Shown: positions 32,576-42,929 of the stretch, in pieces | Layout: every line of letters starts with the position of its first letter | How positions within the stretch are numbered: position 1 is the first letter of the stretch | From: Lucinisca nassula | Taxonomy: Eukaryota > Mollusca > Bivalvia > Lucinida > Lucinidae | Direction of reading: 5' to 3' | NCBI GenBank assembly: GCA_963580285.1 | Contig: OY757011.1 | Coordinates: forward strand, 2,570,501-2,634,500 | DNA: 64,000 nt | The notes under the pieces: model-generated | What the model was told of the DNA's origin: nothing | What the model saw: the letters and a program-made list of their open reading frames with translations, nothing else | Databases searched by the model: none | Program-made: the position numbers and the translations under genes

Positions 32576-33229
32576 ATCCCCAACAAAGGGTAGGGGGACA
32601 TTGTTTCTGGTGCTTCTGTTGTATACCGGTAAGAGTTGAAAAGGAATACATGTACAACATATGGAAAACCTTAATGAATGAGTCCTTGGCATTATGTCCC
32701 CCAGTAAAGGGAAGTGTGTGTGTGTGGGGGGGGCATGTTTTCGTTGTGTTTTTGTTGGCTTTGGGTGATTGATGCAGTGTATCTCTAGAACCAATTTAAT
32801 AGATTCTTATCACACTTGCATACAGTATGTGCATCATTATAAGACCAGGCAAAACAGTAACTAAGGTCTTTTGGCCTTGACTTTATTTTCAAAGTCACAG
32901 GCTGCCCAAAGCTGTCATTTTTTTAATAGAAATACTTTGCCTCCAGAATGAATGTACATGTACAGTATATGGCCATACTTGTTACAGTCTATCACTGCAA
33001 TGTACAAAAGACTTGAATGGATTGTGCTGACCTTGAGCTACTGCTAGTTTTCAAGGTCACACAATTACATAGACTCCAATATTGCACAGTATGCTCTAGT
33101 ATGTCTTCTGAACCAAATAATGAACTTCAGTCTCCCAAACAAACCACCACTGCTTTAATGAACACCAATATGGACTCCCATTTTCCATGATGGGGAACCC
33201 CCAGTCAACACCATGGATAAATGCATTTT
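32576..33229. other. No recognised feature
   Basis: About 650 bp; a short TG/G run at 32,717-32,732 only. Confidence 0.4.
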
Positions 33230-33935
33230 ATCATAAGAAACAATAATATAGATGGTTTAAGACTTGGAATCTGACCGGTTTCAAAGCCATATTTGAATTG
33301 AAGAGGGTGGGACATACCCCTAGGTGACCCGTGGTTGTTGTCACCAAATGTGCCTAATTATAACGACTTAATGAGCAATAAAATGGATGGTTATGGGGTG
33401 GTAATCTAAGTGGTTTCTGCGATATTCAGCCTTATATGAACTCGAGGGGATAGCGCATAACCTGGTGCATCTTAAAATTATCATTAGGAACAATATACAT
33501 GTATGTGTATGTTTCAGGGATGGAGATTTGAACAGTTTCTGAGCTATTAACCTTATTTAAACTGGATGGGGGGGGGGGGGGGGGGGTATAGCATCTAGGG
33601 ACCTGGTCAGTGCAAGTAAATGAGGCGTCATAAGGAGAAATAATAGTTACAATTTAGGCATGGGGATCTGAATATTTTCCAAACGTTTTCCAAGATGTTA
33701 TTAAGCTTTATGTGAACTGGAGGAATGAGGCATGCCCCATGGGGATTCCCTTGTCAACACAACTGGATGCATCCTATCAAAAGGAACAACAATATACAAT
33801 GTATATTGTTTAACAGTCTGGATCTGAACAATTTCCAAGATATTCAGTCAATACTGAACTGGAGGGGGTTGAGGGGTGGGGATCTGAATGGTTTCTGAGA
33901 AGGCATATCCCCAGGGGAGGGGTGTGTGGGGGGTC
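33230..33935 (-). repeat. TRE-N array, diverged, reverse orientation
   Basis: About four to five units of the roughly 145-bp repeat (on plus: GGGATCTGAA, TTTC, then AAGATATT, a CTGGAGGG run and GGGG). Contains a long G run near 33,570-33,586. Lies just outside the left end of TRE-L. Confidence 0.7.
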
Positions 33936-34149
33936 CTGAGGTTGCTAAATTAGTGAATTTGTCTTTTCGAGTACCAGGGTGGTCAAATATTAGACTCAGC
34001 CCATTAATCAATATATATATTGCAGATGATGAAACAGTCTTAAGCCAAAATTCAGAACCATTTTTATCCCCCGACCGAATAGGTTCGGGGGATATAGCGA
34101 TCAGCCTGGCGTCCGTCCGTCCGTCCGTCCGTCCGTCCGTCCGTAGACG

Positions 34150-34795
34150 CAACCTTGTGATGGCCATAACTCCTATACCCTTTGAGATTCATTGTTGGTT
34201 CTTGGCACAATTGTTCACAAGGCTGAGACGGCGTGTCATGCACAAGAACTAGAACTCTGGATGCCATACTTTTTTAGTTATCTCCCCTTTTAATAAAATA
34301 GAATGACTACTTTGTGATGGCCATAACTCCAATACCCTTTGAGATATGTTGATGGTACCTGGCACAGTTGTTCACAAGGGTGAGACAGCGTGTCATGCAC
34401 AAGAACCACAACTCTGGTTGTCATGGTTTTTTAGTTATCTCCCCTTCCAATAAAATTGAGTGACTACCTTGTGATGGCCATAACTCCAATACCCTTTAAG
34501 ATATATTGATGATACCTGGCACAGTTGTTCAAAAGGCCGAGACGGTGTGTCATGCACAAGAACCACAACTCTGGGTGCCATGGTTTTTTAGTTATCTCCC
34601 CTTCCAATAATATAGAATCACTGCCTTGTGATGGCCACATCTCCAACACTCTTTGAGATATATTGATGGTACTTGCTACAGTTGTACATGAGGTTACGCA
34701 GGTGTGTCACGTTCAAGAACCACGACTCTGTGTGCCCTGGTTTTTTAATTATCTCCCCTGACAATATAACCTTGTGATGGCCATAACTCCAAAAC
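34150..34795 (+). repeat. 157-bp tandem array of TRE-L
   Basis: CTTGTGATGGCCATAACTCC recurs near 34,154, 34,312, 34,468, 34,625 and 34,771; each unit contains TGTCATGCACAAGAACCA and TTTTTTAGTTATCTCCCC. Confidence 0.9.
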
Positions 34796-37045
34796 CTTAC
34801 AGATCCCCACCCCTAAACCATATATATTATTGTTCCTTATGATAAGACACATTCATTGACACCAACCTGGGGGCCCCGGATGCGCTGGGGCCTTGCCCCA
34901 CCCCCTCCACTTCATAAAAGGCCCAATATCTCGGAAACCTTACAGTTCCCCACCCCTAAACCATACATATTCTTGTTCCTTATGATAAGACACATTCAGT
35001 TACAATAACCTGGGGGCCTCGCGATGCGCCGGGACCATACCCCACCCCCTCCACTACATAAAAGGCCATATAACTCAGAAAACCGTTTAGACCCCCACCC
35101 CTAAACCATATATATTCTTGTTCTTTATGATAAAATGCATTCATTGACACCAACCTATGGGCCCGCGGGATGTGCCAGGGCCTTGCCCCATCCCCTCCAC
35201 TTCATAAAAGGCCCAATATCTCGGAAACCTTACAGATCCCCACCCCTAAACCATATATATTATTGTTCCTTATGATAAGACACATTCAATGACACCAACC
35301 TGGGGGCTCCCTGGGATGGACCAGGGCCCTGCCCCACCCCCTCCACTTCATAAAAGGCCATATATCTCAGAAACCATTCAGATCCCCACCCCAAAACCAT
35401 ATATATTCTTGTTTCTTATGATAAGACGCATTCAGTGAGACCAACCCGGGGGTCCTCTGGGAAGTGCCCGAGCCAAGCCCCACCCTCTCCACTTCAAAAA
35501 AGACCCAATTTCTCAGAAACCGTTCAGATCCCCACCCCTAAGCCATAAATATTCTCGTTTCTGGTGATAAGACGTATTCAGTGATACCAACCTAGGGATC
35601 TCCCGGGATGCACCATTGCCCCACCCCCTCCACTTCATAAAAGGTGATATATCTCAGAAACCTTTCAGATCCCCACCCCAAAACCATATATATTCTTGTT
35701 TCTTATGATAAGACGCATTCAGTGACACCAACCTGGGGGTCCTCTTGGATGTGCCCGGGCCCTGTCCCACCCCCTCCATTCCATAAAAGGCCCAAATTCT
35801 CAGAAACCGTTCAGATCCCCACCCCTTATCAATATATCGTCTGCTGAGTGCAATAACGATGTAAGTGCAAAATGGCAACTTTTCAGGAGAGACAAAAAAC
35901 TGTTTTAGTAAAGAATGGCATAGAAAACCATACTATAAGCTGGTTTCTTAACTTCATGGCAACTTCTTTCATTTGTGTGTGGTGTTTATTGTTGAATAAA
36001 TGACATTTGAAAAGAAATATTTAGCATTTAAGGGTAGATACACCATTTCTGCGCCAAGTGTTTTTTTCAACTTTTTTGGTGCAAAAACGGTGTAAGTGCA
36101 TCCAGCGCTAAAACGATGTAAATGCACAAACCTTATTTCTTTGCCTTTTACATGGTAAAGCAGTAAATTAAAGGCACTTGGTAGGTAATAGGTCACATTT
36201 TATACATTCTGCATGGTACTTACATGCTTATTCTGAAATATCAAGCAGCAGGATTCAATATTTTTGAGGTATTAAAAAACTTGGCGCAAAAATGGGGTAA
36301 ATGCACTTACACTGTTTTTGCGCCAACTTTTTTTCTAAAAGTCAGCGCAAAAACGGTGTAACTGACAAAAAAAAATCCAAAATGCTGAAATAAATCATGA
36401 TTGAGGCAGTATCCAGTTGTAGAACTTATTTACCAAGTGTGTCAAGTCCTAAGGCACCCATTTATGCAAAAAAACTATTTTGGCCAAAATGTCAGTTACA
36501 CCGTTATTGCACTCAGCAGACGATATATTCTTGTTCTTTATGATAAGACGCATTCAGTGATTCCAACCTAGGGGTCTTCAGGGGTGTGCTGGGGCCATGC
36601 CCACCCTGCCACTTCATAAAAGGCGATAAATCTCAGAAACCTATCAGATGCCCACCCCTAAACCATATATTTTTTTGTTTCTTATGATAAAACGCATTCA
36701 GAGACACAAAATTGGGGGTCTCTTGGGATGTGCCCGGGCCATTCCCCACCCCCTCCACTTCATAATCTCAGAAACCGTTAAGACCCCCACTCATAAACCA
36801 TATATTTTCTTGTTCCTTATGATAAGATGCATTCAATGATATCAAATTGGGCCATCTGTTGGGTCATCTCCCACCCCTCCACTTCATAAAAGGCCTCATA
36901 TTTCAGATACAGAGTCCACATGGAATAGGGGTTCATTTGGGAGACTTTATAATCAATAAATTAAAACCATACATGGCTGCCAGTGGGCAGTGCCCAGGTG
37001 CCCACCTGAGCTCTGGTGAGTATCGTGGCCCATGGGCCTCTTGTT
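34796..37045 (+). repeat. TRE-N 145-bp array ending in the shared 3' module
   Basis: CAGATCCCCACCCCTAAACC recurs about every 145 bp from 34,799 to 35,812 and again after IR-P to about 36,790. The end (36,905-37,045) has GCTCTGGTGAGTATC, hairpin GGCCCATGGGCC and TCTTGTTT, the same layout as the TRE-M end. TRE-L sequence resumes immediately after. Confidence 0.85.
35838..36522. mobile_element. IR-P: 685-bp DNA element with iterated terminal motif
   Basis: 30-bp TIR with two mismatches beginning CGTCTGCTGAGTGCAATAAC at both ends, flanked by ATATAT (35,832-35,837; 36,523-36,528), which in this TA-rich target allows a TSD of 2-6 bp. Inside, the motif GCAAAAACGGTGTAAGTGCA and close variants recur near 36,081, 36,108, 36,286 and 36,348, and inverted near 36,305. 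No transposase. Superfamily unknown. Confidence 0.9.
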
Positions 37046-37323
37046 TAGTTATCTCCCCTGACAGTATAATCTTGTGATGGCCATAACCGCAATACTTTTG
37101 TGATATATTGCTGATTTAATTCTGGTGCACTTTCTATTGGTGAACAATCTTCTGAAGGCCATATTGGCTTTTGGTCGGGGGATTTGCCATCTCTTCCGAT
37201 GGCTATTTTTCACTCAGAGATAAACAATCCACCACTGGCCACCAACTGCAGTGCTTTCATTTATTAGATATTTTTTCCAGGCTCAAACTTTGGAACAAAC
37301 TGATAGCTACGCATACTGGTAGT

Positions 37324-37631
37324 CTGATTGATGTTTGTTTGAGGTTTAATGTCCCCGTCAACACTAATTAGGTCATTTTGGAGACGTTGCTTCCAATTTT
37401 GTGTGACTTTTACCCTACACTGTGATGAAGTGACATCACAAGCCCTGCCGCCCAATAAAACCAAAAGGCTTATCAGCATTGGACGGTCTGTCTTACATCA
37501 CTTTACCTGGGCAGGCTTAGTCCTTCTGTGTGGTTTACCAGTATTCCTGTGTGGTCAGTTTCTGCTCTGTGTGGAAGCACCATGCAGTCCATCTATTTCT
37601 TCAAACCCCAATGGGCTGATTGACTGTTGGT
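37324..37631 (-). mobile_element. SINE-3, full length, TSD CTGATTGA
   Basis: TSD at 37,324-37,331 and 37,616-37,623. Body diverged; tail TGTTTGAGGTTTAATGTCCC, head TTCAAACCCCAATGGG. Confidence 0.85.
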
Positions 37632-37657
37632 TTTTATGGTTATTGGCAAATACATGT

Positions 37658-37955
37658 TTTGTTTTGTTTGTTTTGGAGTTTAACATCCCAGTCAACACTA
37701 TTTAGGTCATTTTTGAGCCGGTCAGTTTACCTATCAACACTTTCCTGGGCAGGCCTATACGTAAGGGGTTAACCAGTACAGTGCACATTCTTTCGCCAGA
37801 AACTGACAACTGCCCTTCTTGAATCAGCGGAAGGGAGAGAATGACCGTAGAAAATATTTCATGATCAATCTCCACGAAAGAATGTTGCCGACCCCAGCGG
37901 GAGTCGAACCCGCGTCCTCCTGATCAGCAGTCAGACACGCATCCGACTGAGCCAC
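37658..37955 (-). mobile_element. SINE-2, full length, 14-bp TSD
   Basis: TSD TGGCAAATACATGT (37,644-37,657; 37,956-37,969). On minus: head GTGGCTCAGTCGGATGCGTG, B box GGGTTCGACTCCC, tail AACAAACAAAACAAAAC. The best-preserved tRNA-like head of the family. Confidence 0.95.
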
Positions 37956-38194
37956 TGGCAAATACATGTACATTTCCATCCAAAACCTTATTTAACACTA
38001 GAGGCCATTCAGAAATAACTGCCAAACAAACAAAATCTACAGTTGCAAATTGAAAACATGTCTTTCAGAATATCAAGTATTTTTCCGCATCTCCTGATTT
38101 GAATCTGTTCTTCAGGCAGCAAGTATCAGCCCCAATTTGTGAAAGGATAGCAAATATAACTTAAAAATTCTATTTTCACATCATGTAAAATAAA

Positions 38195-38310
38195 TCCTGT
38201 TTATTAAACAGGTTTTATATCAGCTGGTTGTCAGCAGCCTCGCAGGCTGGTGACAACCGGTTGTCAGTAGCCTCACAGGCTGGTGACAACCGGTTGTCAG
38301 CAGCCAGTTC
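38195..38310. repeat. 33-bp double-palindrome repeat, second locus
   Basis: GACAACCGGTTGTC at 38,252 and 38,285 plus a decayed CAGCTGGTTGTC at 38,221, again spaced 33 bp, preceded by a CCTGTTTATTAAACAGG stem (about 38,195). Confidence 0.9.
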
Positions 38311-38597
38311 CAATTTTGTATTTGTAAGTCAGCTTTAGGTTCAATGTTACACAGTTTAACTTCAAGTATACACATGATCCTCTATGTAGCAAGGTTTTGT
38401 GTATAGCAAGGTTCAGGGATGGCTTGCAAACATTTATAGGCTATATATTGAAAATACCATTCGCTAAGAGGCTGCTAGGCAATTCAAGTGACCGAGAGAT
38501 AGTCAAAAACATCAATCTCCGAGGACCGATTCAAACTGATTAGCTTTTTAGTAGTATTATAGTTAGTCTTTGCAGTGCATGTATTGCTAATATTTTT
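38311..38597. other. No recognised feature
   Basis: Just under 300 bp of unremarkable sequence. Confidence 0.35.
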
Positions 38598-39065
38598 ATT
38601 TTGGATAGCCGTTTGGCCATTTTGGGGGAAGTAAGTGTCATTTTTTACGCTTTCCGCTTGTGACGTTTTCATTTGAGCCCCGCCAAGCGAATTTGTGTCT
38701 TCGAGCATTCCGTCATTACAAATTTTAACTGCGCATGCCCAGCCATTCAGAGGAACCAGGGATATGGCTTTCTGTCTGAAGGTTCCTCTTGATTCACTGC
38801 TTGTATGAGCGAGCAGCGAAGGTTCTGGCGAGACTGCGAGGATGCGCAGGCTCGCCTGAACCTACGCTGCTCGCATAGGCGATAAGTACCAAATAAAAAT
38901 CAAAAAAGAGATCCTTTAAGAGCAATGAAAACATTCATAAGAAAGAAGATGAAAAGAAGATGACAAAATCGCTTGACGGGGCCCATTTTGTTATTTCTTT
39001 CCCTTTAGTGTCTTAGATGGGAAATATGGGGCAATTGTATCGATTCCGGATCATTGCCTTCAATT
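38598..39065 (+). repeat. Rep-D fragment split by Pal-F
   Basis: Left: TTTTGGATAGCCGTTTGGCC to GTGACGTTTTCATTT. Right: ATTTTGTTATTTCTTTCCCT to GGATCATTGCCTTCAATTCT. Confidence 0.8.
38675..38984 (-). mobile_element. Pal-F MITE with 74-bp extra segment, TSD ATTT
   Basis: Flanked by ATTT (38,671-38,674; 38,985-38,988). An A/G-rich extra segment (about 38,890-38,963) lies between GATAAGTACCAAA and TCGCTTGACGG; without it the length is 236 bp. Confidence 0.85.
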
Positions 39066-39145
39066 CTAATTTACTAAAAGATGTGAAACAATCGAATATG
39101 CTTGGTAACTTCTCGTATAGTAGGTTGGGTTATAAAGTCAATTTA

Positions 39146-39436
39146 TGATAACACATCCATATGACAAAGTGCATCCTTTAGTGTGATAGATTGCTTACTT
39201 AGACTCCAAATATAGTTGTGGGGTAAGGGTTGACAAGTGTATTCATTTTTCTTTTCCTCTAGAGGGAGTTGGAGTACAGCTAGGTTGTGGGTATTCGTTT
39301 GAACTGCCTCACTGGCGGTTCTAACGAGCTGCCTAAACCTATGTTTACAAATTACAAATTTTCTTCAGAAAAAATGACCGTTTTATTTTAGGTATGAGAG
39401 AATGCAATCTGTCACACGGATGTGTCATCGTAATGT
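39146..39436. mobile_element. Pal-A2 MITE 12 bp from a splice donor
   Basis: Both ends carry the GATAACACATCC-type terminus (left GATAACACATCCATATGAC; right GGATGTGTCATCGTAATG). The core hairpin is decayed (GAACTGCCTCACTGGCGGTT). It sits in the start of the intron of the receptor gene. Confidence 0.8.
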
Positions 39437-39449
39437 TAGCTGTATTTAC

Positions 39450-39914
39450 CTGCAAGGCTCCTGGGTACTGTGGGTCCCAGCTGATCACAGGATATCCCAG
39501 GTTATCCGCTAGCTGCATGATATAGTCATTGGCCGCCACGCTCCCCGACCCGTAGTTGAAACTCAGTATCGTATTAACATGGCGGGCGAACACTTCCGTA
39601 CAAAACAACGTCAATATTTCCGCCGGCGTTTCCGACTGCGTTGAGTTCAACCACGAATCAATCACAAACCGTTCACGTAATTTTCTATAAATAGGTTCCC
39701 TACCTACGTTGATGGTCATTTTCTCGTAAACGTGAATAGGTTGGAGTTTAGCTTCTAGAGACTCCAGAGGTACAATAATCTGCAGGACTACTTCTTGTTT
39801 TGACTTTGTGGATCTCTGGCCTCCTGTCATTGACCAATAAATAAGGCACACGAATACATGTAGAAATATCCGTTTACAATTAATGGTGAATATTGAAAAG
39901 TACTGTTTCTCCAT
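39450..39914 (-). CDS. N-terminal exon of an NMDA-type (GluN2-like) glutamate receptor subunit
   Basis: 155 codons from ATG at 39,914 (context GTCATGG, favourable) to a donor CTTGCAG|GTAAAT at 39,449, phase 0. Residues 14-26 form a hydrophobic stretch (KRIFLHVFVCLIYW), a likely signal peptide; the rest is the start of the extracellular amino-terminal domain. The block PAEILTLFCTEVF ... DYIMQLADNLGYPVISW recalls the fold of NMDA receptor 2 subunits, notably arthropod ones with a QLA..LG.PVISW motif. Such subunits pair with GluN1 to make glutamate-gated cation channels in the neuronal membrane. Later exons lie toward lower coordinates or outside the window; none was found here. Translation continuing past the donor enters Pal-A sequence, so the longer frame is not coding. 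GluN3 or another iGluR subunit is the main alternative. Confidence 0.75.
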
Positions 39915-40270
39915 GACTGACTGTCTATAAAAGCGATTTTCTACTTCCAGCGTTTATATATCTAAACTTATTTACCACATTCAGAAAGCAAATAAAGCAT
40001 TTGTTTTCATTTTCACAAAACTGCTTTCACCTACGTATGAAAATGTTAATATCCCTCAAAATAGAACTGATGGCAATGATCAGGAAGCAAAAAACTGCTA
40101 CTTGCTATGTGAACAACTGTTATGATTTTTTGGTTATTCCAGATATTTTCCAGCGGAGATTTTCACATATTTTTTGTCATTTGTACTTGTACAGTAATTA
40201 TTCTGAATTCATTCATAGAAAACTGAAAATTATATCGTTAACATGGATATAAAGAAAAAAAAATTAGATC
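39915..40270 (-). other. Region 5' of the receptor exon
   Basis: On minus, a TATATAAA lies about 40 bp upstream of the ATG (39,953-39,960 on plus), and a weak acceptor-like CTTTTATAGACAG lies 8-20 bp upstream. The sequence does not decide between a promoter and an upstream 5' UTR exon. Confidence 0.3.
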
Positions 40271-40585
40271 CATTATGGTACCTCACCCGCGCGACATAGT
40301 GCATTTTTTCACATCTCCAAAATGGCTACTTTCCTGATGAAAATCCGTGTTATTTTTCTTATAAATGCTCAAAATATAGGTTGTGGGTACTCGTTAGAAC
40401 CGCCTTAATACATAGGATGCGGGTGCTCGTTAGAACCGCCTCATTGAGGCGGTTCTAACGAGTACCCTCAACCTATGTCTTGGAAAAGAAATAAGAAAAA
40501 TAATGTATACCCCCGTAAACCCTAGTTTTCTCTATATGAAGTGGGGTTTAGGGAGTCCTCATTTCACGGACTTGTTCACGTGATG
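40271..40585. mobile_element. Pal-A2 MITE with partly duplicated core
   Basis: Ends CATTATGGTACCTCACCCGC and GGACTTGTTCACGTGATG. The hairpin arm GCTCGTTAGAACCGCC occurs twice (40,391 and 40,427), adding about 36 bp. Confidence 0.85.
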
Positions 40586-40845
40586 TTAAATCTAACGCCA
40601 ATGCCGAGTACGTATTTGTGAAAACGTTCAGGCCCAGTTGTTCAAAAATAACGACGTCAAACGTAGTTTTTGATTTTTGATTATTAATATGGCATATAAA
40701 CTAATACTTTTGCAGAGAATAAACGCGAGTAGCTTCATAAAACTTACTCACATTTTACTGCGAAAGTTCCAGGGTTTTCTTGAATATTTGACATTTTGAA
40801 CACTAACACGCTCGTAAAACTAATGGTGCTACAAACAACTGGGCC

Positions 40846-41060
40846 CAATGAAATTAATACCCTTTTCAACCCGTTTTATGTAGTCTAAAGTAAAATTTTA
40901 TAAGGGTATGCATTTTTATATTTTGCTCAAAAACGTAGATTGTGGGTACTCGGTAGAACCACCTCAGTATCGCGGCTCTAACGAGCATTGCAATATATGT
41001 TCAAAACATTGAAAAAGCAAATTTTAAAAAAACTGTTCTTCGAAAACTGCCATTTCATTT
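40846..41060. mobile_element. Pal-A MITE, highly diverged
   Basis: CCCGTTTTATGTAGTCTAAA, TGCTCAAAAACGTAGATTGT, then GGTACTCGGTAGAACCACCT and GGCTCTAACGAGCA. Confidence 0.6.
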
Positions 41061-41084
41061 CTTGAAGGACAAGGCATTCTTGCA

Positions 41085-41513
41085 CACCAGACAAAGGAAA
41101 CCCGTGATTTTACCCTGGGATAGAAATTTATGATCTGACCCTGGTGTTCCGACCAAAAATCGAATATAATCGCGTGTTTGCTAAATGCACTCGTTGATTG
41201 AGACCTCCTATGCGCCGTCGTTAAGGTTGAGTCACAGCACGTTACGTGACGTCACTAAACATTCCTGCAGTGTCAACACAATATGGCCGACGTTGATAAC
41301 CGAAGTGAATGCAACATTAAAAATACGCGCTAAGAAGTGGAAGGTATGCAAGAAGAAGAATCCAATATGGGTGTGAGGGGTGGATAGAAAAATCCGTCCC
41401 TCGGGATCACTGTCCGGCATCACGAGGCTTGCCGAGTGATGCCGAACAGTGATCCCGAGGGACAGTCGGGACGGATTTTTCCATCCACCCCTCACATCCA
41501 TATAAGATTCTTA
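41085..41513 (-). mobile_element. Pal-I MITE
   Basis: Opposite orientation to 14,408. It starts TTGCACACCAGACAAAGG and ends CCATATAAGATTCTTATA. The hairpin GATCACTGTCCGGCATCACG pairs with its downstream complement; CGAGGGACAGTCGGGACGG is an expanded segment. Confidence 0.8.
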
Positions 41514-42284
41514 TATTTTAACACGGATGTTATTTCCTCATGAAAAAAGAATATTCACATTCGACATCATTTCAAAGACGATGTATAAGCTTGCCAAAGG
41601 TTCGTTTTATAAATTGCAGATAAAATCACCACTTACATATTAAGACCAATACATGTAGGATTTAGTTTTCAAATCGGAACACTACACTTAAAATACATTT
41701 CCATACGATCAATTTCACCTTCTAGAATTTCCTTCAAAACTTTAATTTAATACTAATTCAATTCATTGGCTGGATATGGCGCACAATAAATACAATAATT
41801 CCGCTAGTCTATGATTTACACCGAAGTATTTCTTAGAAGTGACATTTATCCATTTATCCTAATCTCAGAACTGCATTGATATTCACAACTAAGCACTTGC
41901 ATCACCGCAGTAACTCAGACATCAATATTTACACTTTCTTTCGCTCCTGTTTATCAAACACTGACAAAAACACACATGTAATAACTGTAATATTTTCCAA
42001 CAAATGGCACTATGGAACAGAAATATACATCTATACATCCGGATTATATGCCACTAAAACTCGCTTTCTTTTTGTAATGGTCTGCCTGCTGAGAACAATC
42101 CTCTCTGCATTACAGAACTGACGTACGTTGTCATAAAAACGATGGATTGCTTTTTGTGGCACACTTTGTGGTGATTTGAGAAATGCCATTCACATACCAC
42201 TGTATTCTTCTAATTTAATATAATAACAATGAATTCATAAATGAGCCAGAGCACAGCTCAAGGTGCAGGTTGACATTTACCGCC
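41514..42284. other. No recognised feature
   Basis: About 770 bp of AT-rich, repeat-poor sequence upstream of the receptor exon; open frames are short and unconvincing. Confidence 0.4.
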
Positions 42285-42486
42285 TCATTCTGCTCTAAAA
42301 TATAGATTGTCTGTACTCGTTAGAACCGCCTCGATGAGGCGGTTCTAACGTCGAGGCGGTTCTAACGAGTACCGACAATCTATATTTTAGAGCAGAAATA
42401 AGAAAAATATCACAATTTTTCAACTTAAAATTTTCGTTTTTAGCGGTAAAAGAAACAACGTATTTGTATCGACGTGTTCTCGAAAT
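42285..42486. mobile_element. Pal-A1 MITE, left arm lost, core arm repeated
   Basis: The hairpin reads CCGCCTCGATGAGGCGGTTC then TAACGTCGAGGCGGTTCTAA: one arm is duplicated. Right end GACGTGTTCTCGAAATGG. Confidence 0.8.
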
Positions 42487-42699
42487 GGATTATCCTTTGG
42501 CGGCATGAACTACACTTTGGTGGACCAGACTAGCTAGTTTCGGCCAATTATGCCTCGTCAGTGACCCTCAGATATTTTCAAAATTCTACAATCGGACCAA
42601 TGGTTCCAGTGAACTGGAATATATAACCTACAATGTACCCTATGATGAATGACATGGAGACTTTTACAGCCGCCATACGTTCCCTTACACCAGCATTAG

Positions 42700-42919
42700 C
42701 CCTTTTTGTACCAAATTGAATCTTCCTCTTTATATATAGCAGGAGTTCATTTTAAAATTTAGGGGTGTCAGGTTGTGTTTTCTTCTAAATTTATTTGGAA
42801 AATGACTGAACTTTTAGCAAACAGTGGAGGCGCTGATCAGACGCCGCGTTCTGCGGCGTCTGATCTGGGCCTGCACTGTTTGCCAGGGTACCCATTTTGG
42901 GGTTTCTGGTACTAATGGG
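42700..42919 (-). mobile_element. Pal-G1 piggyBac-like MITE at a TTAG target
   Basis: 220 bp, CCC to GGG, flanked by TTAG on both sides (42,696-42,699; 42,920-42,923) rather than TTAA. Central stem GATCAGACGCCGC / GCGGCGTCTGATC retained; outer parts diverged. Confidence 0.8.
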
Positions 42920-42929
42920 TTAGTGAAGT

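Larger units (their letters stand above)
34067..37188 (+). mobile_element. TRE-L: large tandem-repeat element
   Basis: Left end CCCCCGACCGAATAGGTTCG then GGGG, followed by a (GTCC)n run (34,110-34,144). Right end GGTCGGGGGATTTGCC and a small hairpin GCCATCTCTTCCGATGGC. Between them are a 157-bp array and the inserted TRE-N, after which the 157-bp unit resumes at 37,046-37,100. No coding capacity seen. Confidence 0.7.

Noticed and set aside
33844..34252. Overlapping frames of 107 and 108 codons
   Set aside because: Both cross the (GTCC)n run of TRE-L; the serine/valine/arginine/proline and glycine/threonine/aspartate repeats are microsatellite translation.
37880..37955. Possible tRNA gene on the minus strand
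   Set aside because: Head of a SINE-2 flanked by a 14-bp TSD.
39345..39449. C-terminal 34 residues of the 189-codon receptor frame
   Set aside because: They follow a good splice donor and come from Pal-A2 sequence, so they are intron.
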